From contig CP034992.1 in assembly GCA_004026145.2 (NCBI GenBank), positions 117,501-181,500 of the forward strand: a DNA stretch of 64,000 bases, written 5' to 3'. This DNA is from Takifugu bimaculatus. Its lineage: Eukaryota > Chordata > Actinopteri > Tetraodontiformes > Tetraodontidae. How positions within the stretch are numbered: the first letter of the stretch is position 1; each line of letters begins with the position of its first letter. A program made the translations under genes and the position numbers. The notes beneath the pieces are model-generated. The model saw only the letters and a list, made by a program, of their open reading frames with translations. It did no database searches and had not been told where the DNA came from. Shown here one piece after another: positions 25,081-37,176 of this stretch.

Positions 25081-25221
25081 TACTCTGTCTCATAAACACA
25101 CAAGCACAAACACACAGATACACACACAAACACACACCATCTCTCTCTTTCTTCTCTGTAGCTCAAAAGCTGGGATTGCATTATTCATTATGAAAATAGA
25201 CTTGTATCAATAACAAGGGTG

Positions 25222-25226
<5 letters not shown>

Positions 25227-25259
<33 letters not shown>
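25227..25259 (+). repeat. (AG)n microsatellite
   Basis: About 16 AG copies. With the (CT)n array 150 bp to the left it forms a potential inverted-repeat pair of purine and pyrimidine tracts. Confidence 0.95.
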
Positions 25260-25261
<2 letters not shown>

Positions 25262-26851
25262 CACCGTGACGATGCAGCAGTCCGGCAGACTTTATGTTTC
25301 GTGTGATGGTGACGGTTAACTCGGCCTGGCTGCTCACCCCAAAGCTTCAGGGGTCACCTGCTATTGGTGCCACAGTTATGACTGAACAGAATCATTGATC
25401 CTTGATGGAGAGATAAGTCAGATCCTGCAGGGACAGAAAGGCAGCAGGAGATCAGCCAGGGAGCAGGTCTGACCTCTGACCCCTGAGCTTCGGGCTAAAG
25501 CTCCCGTTTGATCTGCACCAACTAGTGATCTGTTGTTGTTTGTAGGTGTTTGATAATGAAGCTAACCAAGCCTGTGGTTCAGCTTGTCCCAGGACCGGTG
25601 CTGTTTCCCCTGACAACGCTGCTATGTGCTGTGTTTCAGGAGGAAATTAAATAATAAATAATTCAATAATTCCCCTCCAGAACTGTCATCATCTGTAAAT
25701 CAGGAGGAGTGTGGAGCTGCACAGGGAGCACTGACCTGTCACATCGACATGATTCACTGTCAGTAAATGTTGCAATTTACAGCCAAATTGGTGAATTTAG
25801 ACAAAATGAACTGAGTTTAAACCGTTTCTGAGATGTTGGGCCTCTGTCTTCTAAAGAGGTGTAAAGTAAACAAGAAAGGTCTGAGGAAGACCCATTTAAA
25901 GCAATAGATTATAAAGCATTTACATTTTGAATGGTTCACAAGAGAGCTTAAATTATATTCCGATTTTAATATTTATATTCTTCAGGTTCAGAGAAGATGC
26001 ATCAGCTGGAATCCTGCAATTCACGAATATTAAACTATTCAGTGGTAAAATAGATAGGAAAGGTCTGTTTGTTGTAACACAGGATGAAAGGCCCAAAAAA
26101 TCCAACCCAAAATTATGGATTGTTTGCCATTTTTTAAAATAACAGAGCTAAATTTAAACCCCATTTTTAGACTTTCACCTATTTAAAGTGCTAAGGATTA
26201 AGAAAAAAATATATATCACCATTTTATTTTGCAGTTTCTTGTATGCTTGGGTTTTTTGTTTCCGGACCTGAGACGAAAAGTCGGCCTGAGAGAGGATCCG
26301 GCACCGGGAGCGGCCTCGGACCCTGACCAGAACCTCGGCCCAGCGGCCAGTTTCACCCGGCGGAGCAACAACACAAAATAACCACAAGAGGGAGCCAAAC
26401 ACCCAGTAATGGCAGACAGGAGCCCGAATAATTATGTTTTTATAAACCAAATCAAGATATACAGATCCATAAGGGCCACAAATAACAAACTGAAATACAA
26501 AACTTATAGATATTAACATGACTTAATGACTTAAATATAGTAAAATATCCAGCCAAACAAGTAGCTATTACCAATCCCAAGTTTGACGCTTATTTCCAAC
26601 ACAGACCCTGAGATATTGTTCCAGTTGTGTTTTAAAAATAAATAAATTAAAAAATATATGGAAATCATCGCATTCAAACGATAAAATCTAACTAAATTTA
26701 ATTCGATAGTTTTCACGTGTTGAAAGCTTGAATGGTGAGTTTTTAAACCGAAATGAGAGTAATTAGATAATAGATGTGGCTTATAATGAGGAAGGCGGCC
26801 ACAGTAGAGCTGTGAGCCTAATGTCACGGTAGATAGTCGTAAACTTGTCTG

Positions 26852-26897
<46 letters not shown>

Positions 26898-27059
26898 AGC
26901 TGCAGTCTCATAGAGATGATTGTGTAATAAACGGCACTCACAACCACAAATTGTTCCTAAAAGGCGCATATTGTGCTGTGCAGTCACAAGACAAGTCATT
27001 AATTATTGAGGTCTCGCTCTCTTCCTCTACACACATGGGGGGGGAGAGGAGGGGTGGAG
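25260..27059. other. Non-coding stretch, no gene seen
   Basis: Mostly AT-rich unique sequence. It holds a TG array at 26856-26895 and a forward CTCF-like motif of moderate quality, ACCACAAGAGGGAGCC, around 26381-26396. No protein-coding exon is recognised. Confidence 0.55.
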
Positions 27060-27155
27060 GGATGGAGGGGTGGAAGGGTGGAGGGGTGGAGGGATGGAGG
27101 GGTGGAAGGGTGGAGGGGTGGAGAGATGGAGGGGTGGAGGAGTGGAGGGGTGGAA
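27060..27155 (+). repeat. 32-bp higher-order minisatellite of GGRTGGAR units
   Basis: Three copies of a 32-bp unit (27060-27091, 27092-27123, 27124-27155) are each made of four diverged 8-bp subunits: GGATGGAG, GGGTGGAA, GGGTGGAG, GGGTGGAG. The first two 32-bp copies are identical and the third carries a few changes, a two-level tandem structure. Confidence 0.85.
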
Positions 27156-27252
27156 AGACAGAAGATGGAAGAAAAACTGTATCTCACCAGTCAAAGTCAA
27201 AGTGAGTGATACTTTTAAAAAAACACATCAGCACAATTTGCTCCTCTGAGAA

Positions 27253-27386
<134 letters not shown>

Positions 27387-27982
27387 GGCTTTAGTAGCTG
27401 AAGGAACCAAGAGACTAAAACATTGTGTCCAACTGATCATAGTCAGGAAACTTGGTTCCCAACATCTGTCCTTGACCTCCGACCTTTTCAGAGTTGACTT
27501 GAGTAGACCAGCTTCTTCCATGACCCCCCCCCCCCCCCCCGCTTTCAGTCTTATTATGAACATTCTTCTGAGGGTCTTTGTTCAATCCTGTTATTAATCG
27601 AGCAACGGTGAGGGGAGAAACAACAAATCTGAAGATTCAAGTGAACACGCTCTTCTGATCTTGGTGTCACGCTTTCATTTTCCCCCCCTGTTACTTCCTA
27701 TAAGTTCCCTGTCGTCTGTGCATGTACAAGTTACTGTATTTGAGTATCAGAGAACCTTTATTCAAAAATAGACCTGGAGGCACCTGGATGACTGTGTAAT
27801 CTGGATTATCAGAATTTTATGGTGAAATGAAGCTGTTCTAAAGCATTTTCCATCCAGACATGAACCATTTCACTGCGTATGTCTGGTCTGGAGCCCCCCC
27901 ACCCCCCTCTCTCTGGACCAACACTCCCTCACCAATATGCGGTCTTCTTGAAGATGCAGCACCTGAACCTGCTCCCCCTGCT

Positions 27983-27990
27983 TATATAAG
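27983..27990 (+). promoter_or_regulatory. Isolated TATA-like box
   Basis: TATATAAG sits in otherwise GC-rich sequence (CCCCTGCTTATATAAGG), with GC-rich sequence downstream. It could serve an alternative upstream start of the gene whose stronger candidate promoter lies 0.75 kb to the right. No splice donor was assigned to it. Confidence 0.3.
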
Positions 27991-28673
27991 GAAGCGTGGC
28001 GAGCCGTGAGGGTCGTAGGGGACCGTCTCTGCCACGGGCCCGTCGTGTTCGAGTGTCAGACCTCAGCTGGAGGTTAGAACATTGAGTTGCTCTGCTGCTG
28101 ACTGCACGGTCAGCCAGACCGGAGGTCGCGGCGTCTCCTGTGGGGCACGCCGCGCTCTGACACTTCTCCCCAGAAACATCACTCAGGCAGACCGGCCCAG
28201 CGTGCTTCCCGTTCCTCACGAGAGCTTCGGATTTCATCCGATTTCCCCGACTGCTGCTGCTTCCCGGCTCCACAACCTTCACCGACGAAGCGCCTGATCC
28301 TGGAGGACCAAGAGGAACAAACAGGTCCTCAGCTGGAGGAGGACAGAACCTGCCTCTTTATTTTTGCACATGTGGACACAAGCATGCAAACCCATCGGCG
28401 GTCACGTGCGCAGAGGCATGACACGCTCATGCACGACACGCGAGGCTACAAACACTCCAGAAATACTTTCACTGTTGTGACGCGCGCACACACAGACGAG
28501 CTTCTTTCTGTGCTGTTTCTGCTATATAATGAGAACCGAATGACTTATCTATAGCTAAATAAAACTCATTGGTGTGTGACGATCCTGTCACCACCAGAGG
28601 CCAGGGGGGGTGGGGGGGGGCAGTGGGAGGGAAAAGATGGACAGGAAGAGGCTTGTTGTAAAGCTTGCAAATG

Positions 28674-28747
28674 ATTGGTGATTGCCATAGCGATGAGGGC
28701 GGGACAAAGGCAGGGATTGGTGGGGGAGGAGCGGGATGATTATAAAA
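28674..28747 (+). promoter_or_regulatory. cdk18: Candidate cdk18 core promoter (CCAAT, GC box, TATA)
   Basis: In order on the plus strand: an inverted CCAAT box (ATTGG at 28674-28678), a GC box (GGGCGGG around 28698-28704), a second inverted CCAAT box (ATTGG at 28716-28720) and TATAAAA at 28741-28747. The spacing is that of a classical TATA promoter, predicting transcription starting near 28770. The next gene on this strand is cdk18, so it is assigned there by position. No transcript evidence is available. Confidence 0.5.
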
Positions 28748-28769
28748 GCCTCTGAGCAGCAGTTGGTCT

Positions 28770-29069
28770 CCCCCTGATCTGTCTCCTCTGCATCTCTCCT
28801 GCCGGCCTCCATCAGCCATCGGCTCTGGGAGTCAGGCGGCTCCCTGTGGAGGAAGCCCGAGCTGCCACCGGGACTCCGGGACGAGCTGCGCCACACATCC
28901 ACATACGTGCACGTAGCTACATAACGAGAGGGTGCTGCCTGCGTCTGCTGGATTCGGACGACTACGAGAGACCCCTGGGAGGCTGAGAGGCAGGAGGTTG
29001 CCCGCCCCCCCACCCCCACCGCTGCTCCATCCCACCTGAGGGTGGCGTGTAGATGACCTGCACACTTCT
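28770..29069 (+). other. cdk18: Candidate 5' exon of cdk18
   Basis: This GC-rich stretch starts just downstream of the TATA box and ends in a strong splice donor, CTTCT|GTGAGT. It contains no ATG until 29053-29055, seventeen bases before the donor. An in-frame TAG directly precedes that ATG. Joined to the acceptor at 37172/37173, the ATG would be in frame with the cdk18 start and add seven residues (MTCTLLT). Its context (T at -3) is weaker than the downstream CACCATG, so the exon may act only as leader. Confidence 0.42.
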
Positions 29070-29467
29070 GTGAGTATCGGAGCTGCAGGCTTCTCCTCAC
29101 GTTGCTGATTAGGGGCTGGAATTGTGACTTATTTAGCTGCTTAGAGTTCGGTTGCATTTCTCTCCCCCTGTTTCTCACCTCTTGAATTACAGTGTAAGTG
29201 TTTCACATTTTCAATGAGCACAAACACGAGTTGAAACGGAGGCTCATTTATAGGTTAGTACCAAAAGAGGAACCGAAACAGCTGCTTGAGCCGTTAGAGT
29301 CACTTATAAAATATTAGAATAAAAGATCCAGTTGGACGAACACGAGACACCGAAGGTGAAAATGCCTGGAAGCGCTCGTGATGTGGAAACAACCGTGTGA
29401 AGCACGTTCAAGTGTAGGCAAATACAGTGAAGCCCAACGACACACGGCTCTGTTTAACAGGACCTGC

Positions 29468-29506
<39 letters not shown>

Positions 29507-32500
29507 TTATTGTCATTCACAACACGCTTCCATGTGCACGTTTCTCTTTGAATTTGCAAAGTTTTGCTCTGACTTGACTTCGGTCTTAAAGCTGCAGCTG
29601 TTTCAGGACCTTGGGTCAGATGTTGGAACCACACAGGAGGCTGAGCAGATGTTTGATGTTTGATGACATCAGAGGCCACTTTCACTTTCACTTCTCTTTC
29701 CACCAACGTTGATCCTCCTGCCCGTTGGTGGATTTTTCGTCACCCTTTGGGTGCAGCTGACGCTTCATTTCATATAGATGTGTCACAGAAAATGAAGTAA
29801 ACAATACAGGGCCTGTTGGGATTTTTCCATATGATGTCGTAACAAAAGTGGAGATGGAGTTATCAACGTTATCTCAGTCACTTCGGGTCCATGTGTGACT
29901 GTTGTCTGCGTCCCCTCGTGGCTCTGAGAGCCATTTAATGGCAGTAATTGTTTGTCCTGGGCTGCTGCAGGTGAATGACACCAGCAGTGTTTCCAGAGGT
30001 GCTTTTTTATGGGGCTGAGCCCATTCAGCTGTGACGATACGACAAGAAGACAGAGCCGTCCATATCTAATAAGTACTGTGGCAGCAGAACATTACAGCAC
30101 TTAGATCAACCAACACAAACAAACAGGCTGAAAATGTCAGCCTCGTCTCTTCGTGCTGGAAGGTTAAATAATTCAGCGTGAAAGAGGAAAACAAATCCTT
30201 CTTCTTTAACAGAACTCAGGAGCGCATGCAAATCACAAACATTGTTCTGTTGAGATTAAAGACGGCTGTTTACATCCAGACCTTATTAGGAGACGTGGCA
30301 TTAGATCTGTTTTAAATGTAATCATGATACATTTGCAGCTGTGCTGGGACACATAATGGTTCCTCTGTTGGTTTGCAGAGCTGAATGATATTATCTCATT
30401 CAAACTCAGCTCTGTCTCCATTCAGAAGCTCTCAATAGCTCACAGCCCCAGTTGGACAAACTGGAAAAATACACATTTAAGCAAGCACCAGTACATCAGA
30501 CCACTCTGATAAGCAATCAGCTGCTGGCTGACATGTGGACAGCAGCGCCACAAATAACACCTTCACACACTTTCGGTCTTACTGAACGCTCAGATGAATC
30601 AAAAGCTTGAAAGCACTTGTTTCCTCTTTTTCTCGGTTAGATTTGAACCGGAGAGATCACAGCCCTGCGTCGTTAGCGTCTGTTTAGCGGGAGGTGTTAG
30701 CAGTGAGCAGCACCGTCTCAATCGCTTCAGGTTGTGTTGAGAGGAGCGCAGAGATGCTGACGGATCCATCACAGCTGCAGCTCCACGCAGCCTGGCCGAG
30801 CTCTGCTCCTGCTCTGGTTCCACCTTCCTTGGTTGCTCCTACACACTCCATAAGTACCTTAAGAAGAGGGTTGTTGTGGACCGGTGCTGGACCTTCTCAC
30901 TGGAAGGCTCTGCTGTAGATGAGATGTTATATTTCTTTGCTCCAGAATCCAAAATGAGCTAAATCTCATCATAAATAGGTTTCATGTGCAAGGGTGCAGC
31001 ATCCGGATCGGGCTTTATTTTGGTCGCAGGGTGGCAGGATGAGAAAAAACTCAGTGTTATCTCGCTGTTGCCACCTCTGGGTGGAAGCTGTTGGAGTGTT
31101 TGAGCAGCGTGACATCAGCGTTTGTTCCTGATCTGAGCTCAGCCAGATGTGCTCACTTTTATCTCTGTGTTCAGAGGCATCTGGGAGCATACAAACATAA
31201 TTGCATTACATAATTGGAGGCCTCCTGCTTTCCCCAAGTGTCTCTCGGTTAGAGCTGCGGCACTGATGGCTTATCCACCGTCGGCCTGGATACAGACACA
31301 AGCACAAGGCACCCTGGGAAATGTATAATGTGATGAGAGTGGTCTGAGGTGAGCTGTGAGTCAGAGCGGCTCCGCCAGGACCAGGAACATGAGCTAAAAG
31401 CCCAGAGGGTTTATGTGTGGTCCGCACGCACACACGCACACACGCGCGCACGCACGCACGCACGGACGCATAATGTGCACAGATGTGCAGGTCTGGAACA
31501 TTTATCTAGTCTGTCACTAATTTATTGGTGTTTTTTTTTTGTCTTTTTAGTCTAATATTAAAACGTCATGTTGTTTATGGTAAATAAGGAGAGGGAGAAC
31601 CTTTCTGGTTCAGGTTCTGCTCTGTTCTGACGACACAATCGGGTTCGAAAGATGATCCAATATGTTTGAAATCCTTCAGAAATCCTTTTAGAGCTTCTTT
31701 CCCTCTGTAGCTGTGCAGACGTCTTCAGTTTGAATCACATCTCACCCACATCTCTATTAAACGAAACACAATCCTCCGATGCATCAGAAATGACCAGCAT
31801 TAAGATTATAAAGCTGCTCTTAAGAATTCTCTCTTTTCAAATGATTGTAGGCTCTTTGTGACCTGAATTCCAACATATTATCGCCACGTTTTCGTACTTT
31901 CCTATTGTGAATCTGTAAATTTGACCTATTTAAACTCAAATTTATCACAACTTTACTCCTCCGGCTGGATTAAAGTGCCTCCGCCTGCAGCTCAGACGCA
32001 CCAGACCTGCACAAACTAACTGCTCTTCAGTACTTTTACCTGTCTGGAGCAACCAGAGACAGTCAGGCGGGTGTGAAAGTGATGAGGAGGAATCTGTCAC
32101 CATCTCAAACACACTCACATTTGTGGCCTGTTGCACAAACTCCGGTGGCCTGTGACACAATCACCGGTCAGATGTCCACGTCGCTCACACACATCTGCAC
32201 ACAGTAGTTCTACTGTTGATAAAGGAGCTGGGGATGAAGTGGAGGGATGCACCAAACGACAGACAGAGGATTTATTGTTGCTGTCATCACTGCTGGGAGT
32301 CGCTCGGCAATAACTGCATAATTTCTGCTGCTTTCAATCTGCTTGGAAAACAAGCCTGGGATGACGGAAACACACGGAAAACGTGGTCCAACGTGCCTCA
32401 GAGGTGCGATCTGCCGCATTCAGCTGAGAACATAATCCCTGCTCGTTTGGGTTCCAGCTAAAGATGAGGAGAAAACAGAGAGAACTTCTTTTTTATGAAG

Positions 32501-33159
32501 GAGAAGGAGGCATTGTGGTTGTTGTGTCCTTGCTTTAGCTAACGTGTCACATTAGCCGCGTTAATGAGGGGTTACACTGAGATACCACAGGCAGAAAACA
32601 CCCAAAATATGTCATTATCAAAGAATTCCGGATTTGTCCTTTCACGGTTTAATATCATGCAGCTTTGCTTCTGTATTTAATTAAAATTCTCACTAATTAA
32701 ATACTTTCTAATGAACTGAGGCTGCAGTAAATATAAAAGGATTCATTCTTTCTGTATCATGAAAACACATCAGCAATGTCCACCTGTTAATTAGCTTAGC
32801 AGATATACTGGGGTAAAATAAAGGAAATGCAGGTGTGACGGGGCATTTCTGCCACATCACCTTTCCTGTGACATCATTCTCCACCAAACAAAATGAAAAT
32901 AAAGCCTTCGTCACCACGTTCGCTGCTATGGTGTAATGATTCAGTTGTTCAGCTCCACTGACACTTTTACTCAGTAATTTCATGCCGCTTAGCAGCACGG
33001 TGAAGGACAAACGGACGTCTTTTATGTGACCTCATCGGGGACAAACATGAAAATATGCACAATTTATACTTCAGACAGACGCAGGAACAGCTCGACACCT
33101 GCTGGCATCTGGAAATCACATCGATGGATTCACAATGGAGTTTTTATTTTTCTGACTGT

Positions 33160-33177
33160 GTGTGTGTGTGTGTGGGT

Positions 33178-33250
<73 letters not shown>
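33160..33250 (+). repeat. (TG)n microsatellite
   Basis: TG run of about 45 copies with a GGTGGG interruption near 33175. A CA-rich tract of the opposite phase follows at 33350-33421. Confidence 0.96.
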
Positions 33251-33251
<1 letters not shown>

Positions 33252-34825
33252 CAGTTGTTCAACAAAGCTGAATTTTCAGTGGATATCAACTGGAGCATAG
33301 AGTAATATAACCCCAGGCTGAAGGTTACATTTAGTGCATATGACTGATTACACACACACATGCACACGCACACAGACACGCACACACACGCACACAGACA
33401 CGCACACACATGCACACAGACAGATGGACAAACACATAGTGACTGAAACAGTGTGTATCTGCTTTTCTGAATCGTTATCTTGGCTCCCTCTTTCATGAAA
33501 ACAGAGATGCTGACAGGAAACGGGCCGTTCCCGAAGGATGCTGGACTGTTTATTGATGTTTATGAATGTCGGCTGATATTGAAGTTGATTGGAGCTTTAG
33601 CAGCTCGTGCTGGCAGCGCTCACCGGCGTGCACGAGGGGTCACCCTCAGCTGGCTGCTGCCATCTCGGATGGAGGATTCCTATTTCAGAATGGTTCCTGT
33701 TTCCTGATGATTGTGCCCACTGACCTGGGTGAAGATATTTAACCCCCCCGCGGCCCAAAGACACACTCCTAAATCAGTGTCATCATCAGTCACATGGTTC
33801 AGCTGCTTGTTTCATAGCACTATTATCACCATATTAACAGTTGGACGCGCGCTGACACTGAACATCACTGTGATCTTTATGTTGATCTATATTGTTTAAA
33901 TGTGCACGCTCATCTGGGTGTGACGCGCTGCTAAAGGGTTAAACCAGAGGTTAAATCAAGGTGGCGGGATTTCCTGGTCACTTCTGAGTCGCCGGTTGTT
34001 GTCAGAGCGTACTTTAGAGCTTTGTCATGAAAGTGACTTTGCCTTTGTTGCCATAATTACCAGCACTTTGCCTGAATCAGACAAACGGCGCACACTCACG
34101 CGTAATTATAGCAGGTTACACAAGGTCGACCCGGCAGAGGGCGGCTGTCCTCGTGTTAACCGTCTCTCACAACTGTCTCCATATGGATCAATACACACAA
34201 GCTGCCATGTTGGGGAGGAGGGAGGCAGGAACCAGTGAGGAAGAAGAGCAGAAGGACAGCAGAAGGAGAGCAAGAGCAGCTCAGAGGATCGGGTGAGAAG
34301 GAGGAGCGACAACACGGGATCTCGTTTCTAGACCTCAACCATCAGACAGGTTCCTGCCAGTCTGAGGAGGAGAGGTGAGGTGATGAAGGTGAAGAGGACG
34401 TGGAGGGAATCAAAGCTCACGTACGTTCACAGGCTCTGTAAACACGCCGAGTGTTGATGCATTTACAGTAAATGATGTCTCCAGTCAGAAAAGATGAGTC
34501 GGCAGAAGCCGAGCTGGCTTTGTTCGTTACAATTAAGCATTAATTATAGAATCGGCTCGAGGAGTCATGCATAGATGTTATTACAGTAATATTCACATCC
34601 CTAAATTATGGTGTTTACAGCCACGTTTCAAAGACGTTGTGCAGGTTATCATCCTGTTGCACCTTTTTCACCACTCACACTTTAGTTTGATCACTTTTAT
34701 AATGACTGTTTGATTTGGTCACATTCCAATTATTATATTACTAATTAGCAAGTTGTGTAACAAACCACATGTGGAAAAGCTGCTTTTACTTCCATTTTAA
34801 AAACAGCTCAAAGGCAACAGTCTTG

Positions 34826-35491
34826 AGATCATTACTGGGAACATTACTGGGATCATGACTGGGATCATGACTGGGATCATGACTGGGAACATTACTGGGA
34901 TCATGACTGGGAACATGACTGGGATCATGACTGGGATCATGACTGGGAACATGACTGGGATCATGACTGGGATCATGACTGGGATCATGACTGGGATCAT
35001 GACTGGGAACATGACTGGGATCATGACTGGGAACATGACTGGGATCATGACTGGGATCATGACTGGGAACATGACTGGGATCATGACTGGGATCATGACT
35101 GGGAACATGACTGGGATCATGACTGGGATCATGATTGGGAACATGACTGGGATCATTACTGGGATCATGACTGGGATCATGACTGGGATCATGACTGGGA
35201 TCATGACTGGGATCATGACTGGGAACATGACTGGGATCATGACTGGGATCATGACTGGGAACATGACTGGGATCATGACCAGGATCATTACTGGGATCAT
35301 GACTGGGATCCTGACTGGGAACATGACTGGGATCATTACTGGGAACATGACTGGGAACATGACTGGGATCATGACTGGGATCATGACTGGGATCATTACT
35401 GGGAACATGACTGGGATCATTACTGGGAACATGACTGGGATCATGACTGGGAACATGACTGGGATCATGACTGGGAACATGACTGGGATCA
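34826..35491 (+). repeat. 12-bp minisatellite (GGGATCATGACT)
   Basis: About 55 tandem copies of a 12-bp unit. Two main variants, GGGATCATGACT and GGGAACATGACT, are interspersed in irregular patterns such as A-B-A-A-B; rarer units carry ATTACT, ATGATT, ATGACC or a CCTGACT change. Because 12 is a multiple of three and the unit lacks stops in several phases, open frames of 225-268 codons (repeating MTGI on plus, SHDP or VMIP on minus) run across it. They are not considered genes. Confidence 0.95.
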
Positions 35492-36899
35492 CAGCGTGTC
35501 CAGTGAACGCACACCTCCACGTGAGCTGCTGAGCCCCAGTATGGAGAAATCTGGAGGAAAATCATGAAATGCTCCGAGACTAAACGGCCCAAACATATTG
35601 ATTTTCAAACTCCTTTGTCCTCTGCGCTCCTGCAGGAGGCAGAGACGGATCCGTGGGCAGATCAGTCCCCCACCAGAGCGTCAGACACTGCAGCCAGTCT
35701 GACATTAACTCCTTCTCCGTGTCCTCTCATCCCCTCTTCTGTTTTGACCACCGTACAATAGCAGCTTTGTGACTTTTGAGCCAGACAGTTTGTTCCCTTG
35801 AAAACCGCGTTCGCAGAATCTGACGGCTCTCTAAAGATCCGCGTGGTTCCTCATTAGGCTCACACATCTTCAGTCCTCTTATCTTGGAATCATTTGCTTC
35901 CACTATTGCTTTTCAAGTTGCTTCCTCTTCTTCTGTTGTATTTCTGGCTACCACCCACACCTCCAATAGCAACGATGCCTTTTCCCTCCACACTTTAGTG
36001 CTCATCTTATTTCTGCGCAGCAAGAATCGGATTCTCCTTCAGGTTTGATCCCCTCACTAGATTTCTCTAAACAGATGCTCGATGTGGTTGGTACAGATCC
36101 ATATGTTCAACTATACACGATAAAAAACTGGAAAAATGGATTTGGATCAACCGGATAGCTTCTAATTTGAGTGGGAGTGTTGCTTCGCCCTTATGATCAT
36201 GCATTTTAATCCCTTTAAACCTCAAAGTTCTGTGGGTTTTGCACAGTTCCGTTGATATATTCATAATCATTTGATATGACATATGAGTAATGCATGACTC
36301 AGGTGGCTGCACAGCAATTCTCTGATGTGTTCCTCAGGCCTGGAGGTAGCAGCAGATAACGAGAAGTCCCCTAATTATCGAAGCCACCAAGAAGAATGAC
36401 TGGAGCCTAAACACAAAGCTAATGGAGGAAAAGATCTCAAACTTTGAACCATTGTTTTTCTCCCCATCATCACAAAACACAAGAGTGTTGGTTTAATTAG
36501 TCTTCATTGGTTGCCTCTAACGACTTGTCTTTTTTTAGCAGGTGCTACTTGAGCTGATCATTTTGGAACTTCAGAACATGTTTTCTTTACTAAATTTTAA
36601 ATTTAAAAATCTTTATGTGCACCTAAAGCTAATTTAATGACTCTGTCCTCAAAGTGAAGCAGACTTTTATTAGTTTGTGTATTTGAAAAAGGACGTTCAA
36701 ATTATGGGTCCCCAAGTTACAGGTTAAAAGTTCATTTGACCAAAGGTTGTTCAAAACTAAAAATCTAAAATCAAAAGTAAAATCTCAAGTGATTTTCATA
36801 ATCCGGGTGCTTAATGGATTACACACTACACACTAGTGTCTATCAAACTATTTAGAAAGTGGTGTCCTCCGAGGGGGGTGTGTGAAACATACACATACG

Positions 36900-36901
36900 T
36901 G

Positions 36902-36933
<32 letters not shown>

Positions 36934-36962
36934 CTTGTGTGTGTGTGTGTGCTTGTGTGTGT
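36900..36962 (+). repeat. Interrupted (TG)n microsatellite
   Basis: TG run broken by TTTG and CTTG units at roughly regular intervals, about 200 bp before the first cdk18 coding exon. Confidence 0.93.
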
Positions 36963-37176
36963 AACTAATTAGTTGGGGGGAACAGATTATATTGATCCAA
37001 TGCTCTCCTGCTGCTTTTTTCTTTCATTAAACCTGAAAACACACTCACATGGTGGCTGAATGTGATGCTGCTTTCATGATGTTTCTGTGATTTAGCTTCC
37101 TAATATGAACCGGTCTGTTCAGTACTTTAAACCATCTCTCTCTCTCTCTCTCTCCTCGAGTCTGTGCTGTAGCACC

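Larger units (their letters stand above)
29070..37172 (+). other. cdk18: Presumed cdk18 first intron
   Basis: This is the span between the candidate 5' exon and the first certain coding exon, ending in a CT-rich tract and CTGTAG acceptor. Contents: TG at 29470-29505, TG at 33160-33250, interrupted CA at 33350-33421, the 12-bp minisatellite at 34826-35491, TG at 36900-36962, an octamer plus SOX-like motif pair at 30226-30246, and a forward CTCF-like motif at 34127-34144. No additional coding exon was found. Confidence 0.4.

Noticed and set aside
28588..29178. 196-codon minus-strand frame over the candidate promoter
   Set aside because: Antisense to GC-rich promoter/leader sequence and overlapping frames in other phases; no recognisable domain.
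34786..35592. Long open frames on both strands (MTGI, SHDP and VMIP repeats)
   Set aside because: Stop-free by virtue of a 12-bp unit; equally open in three phases, which a true gene would not be.
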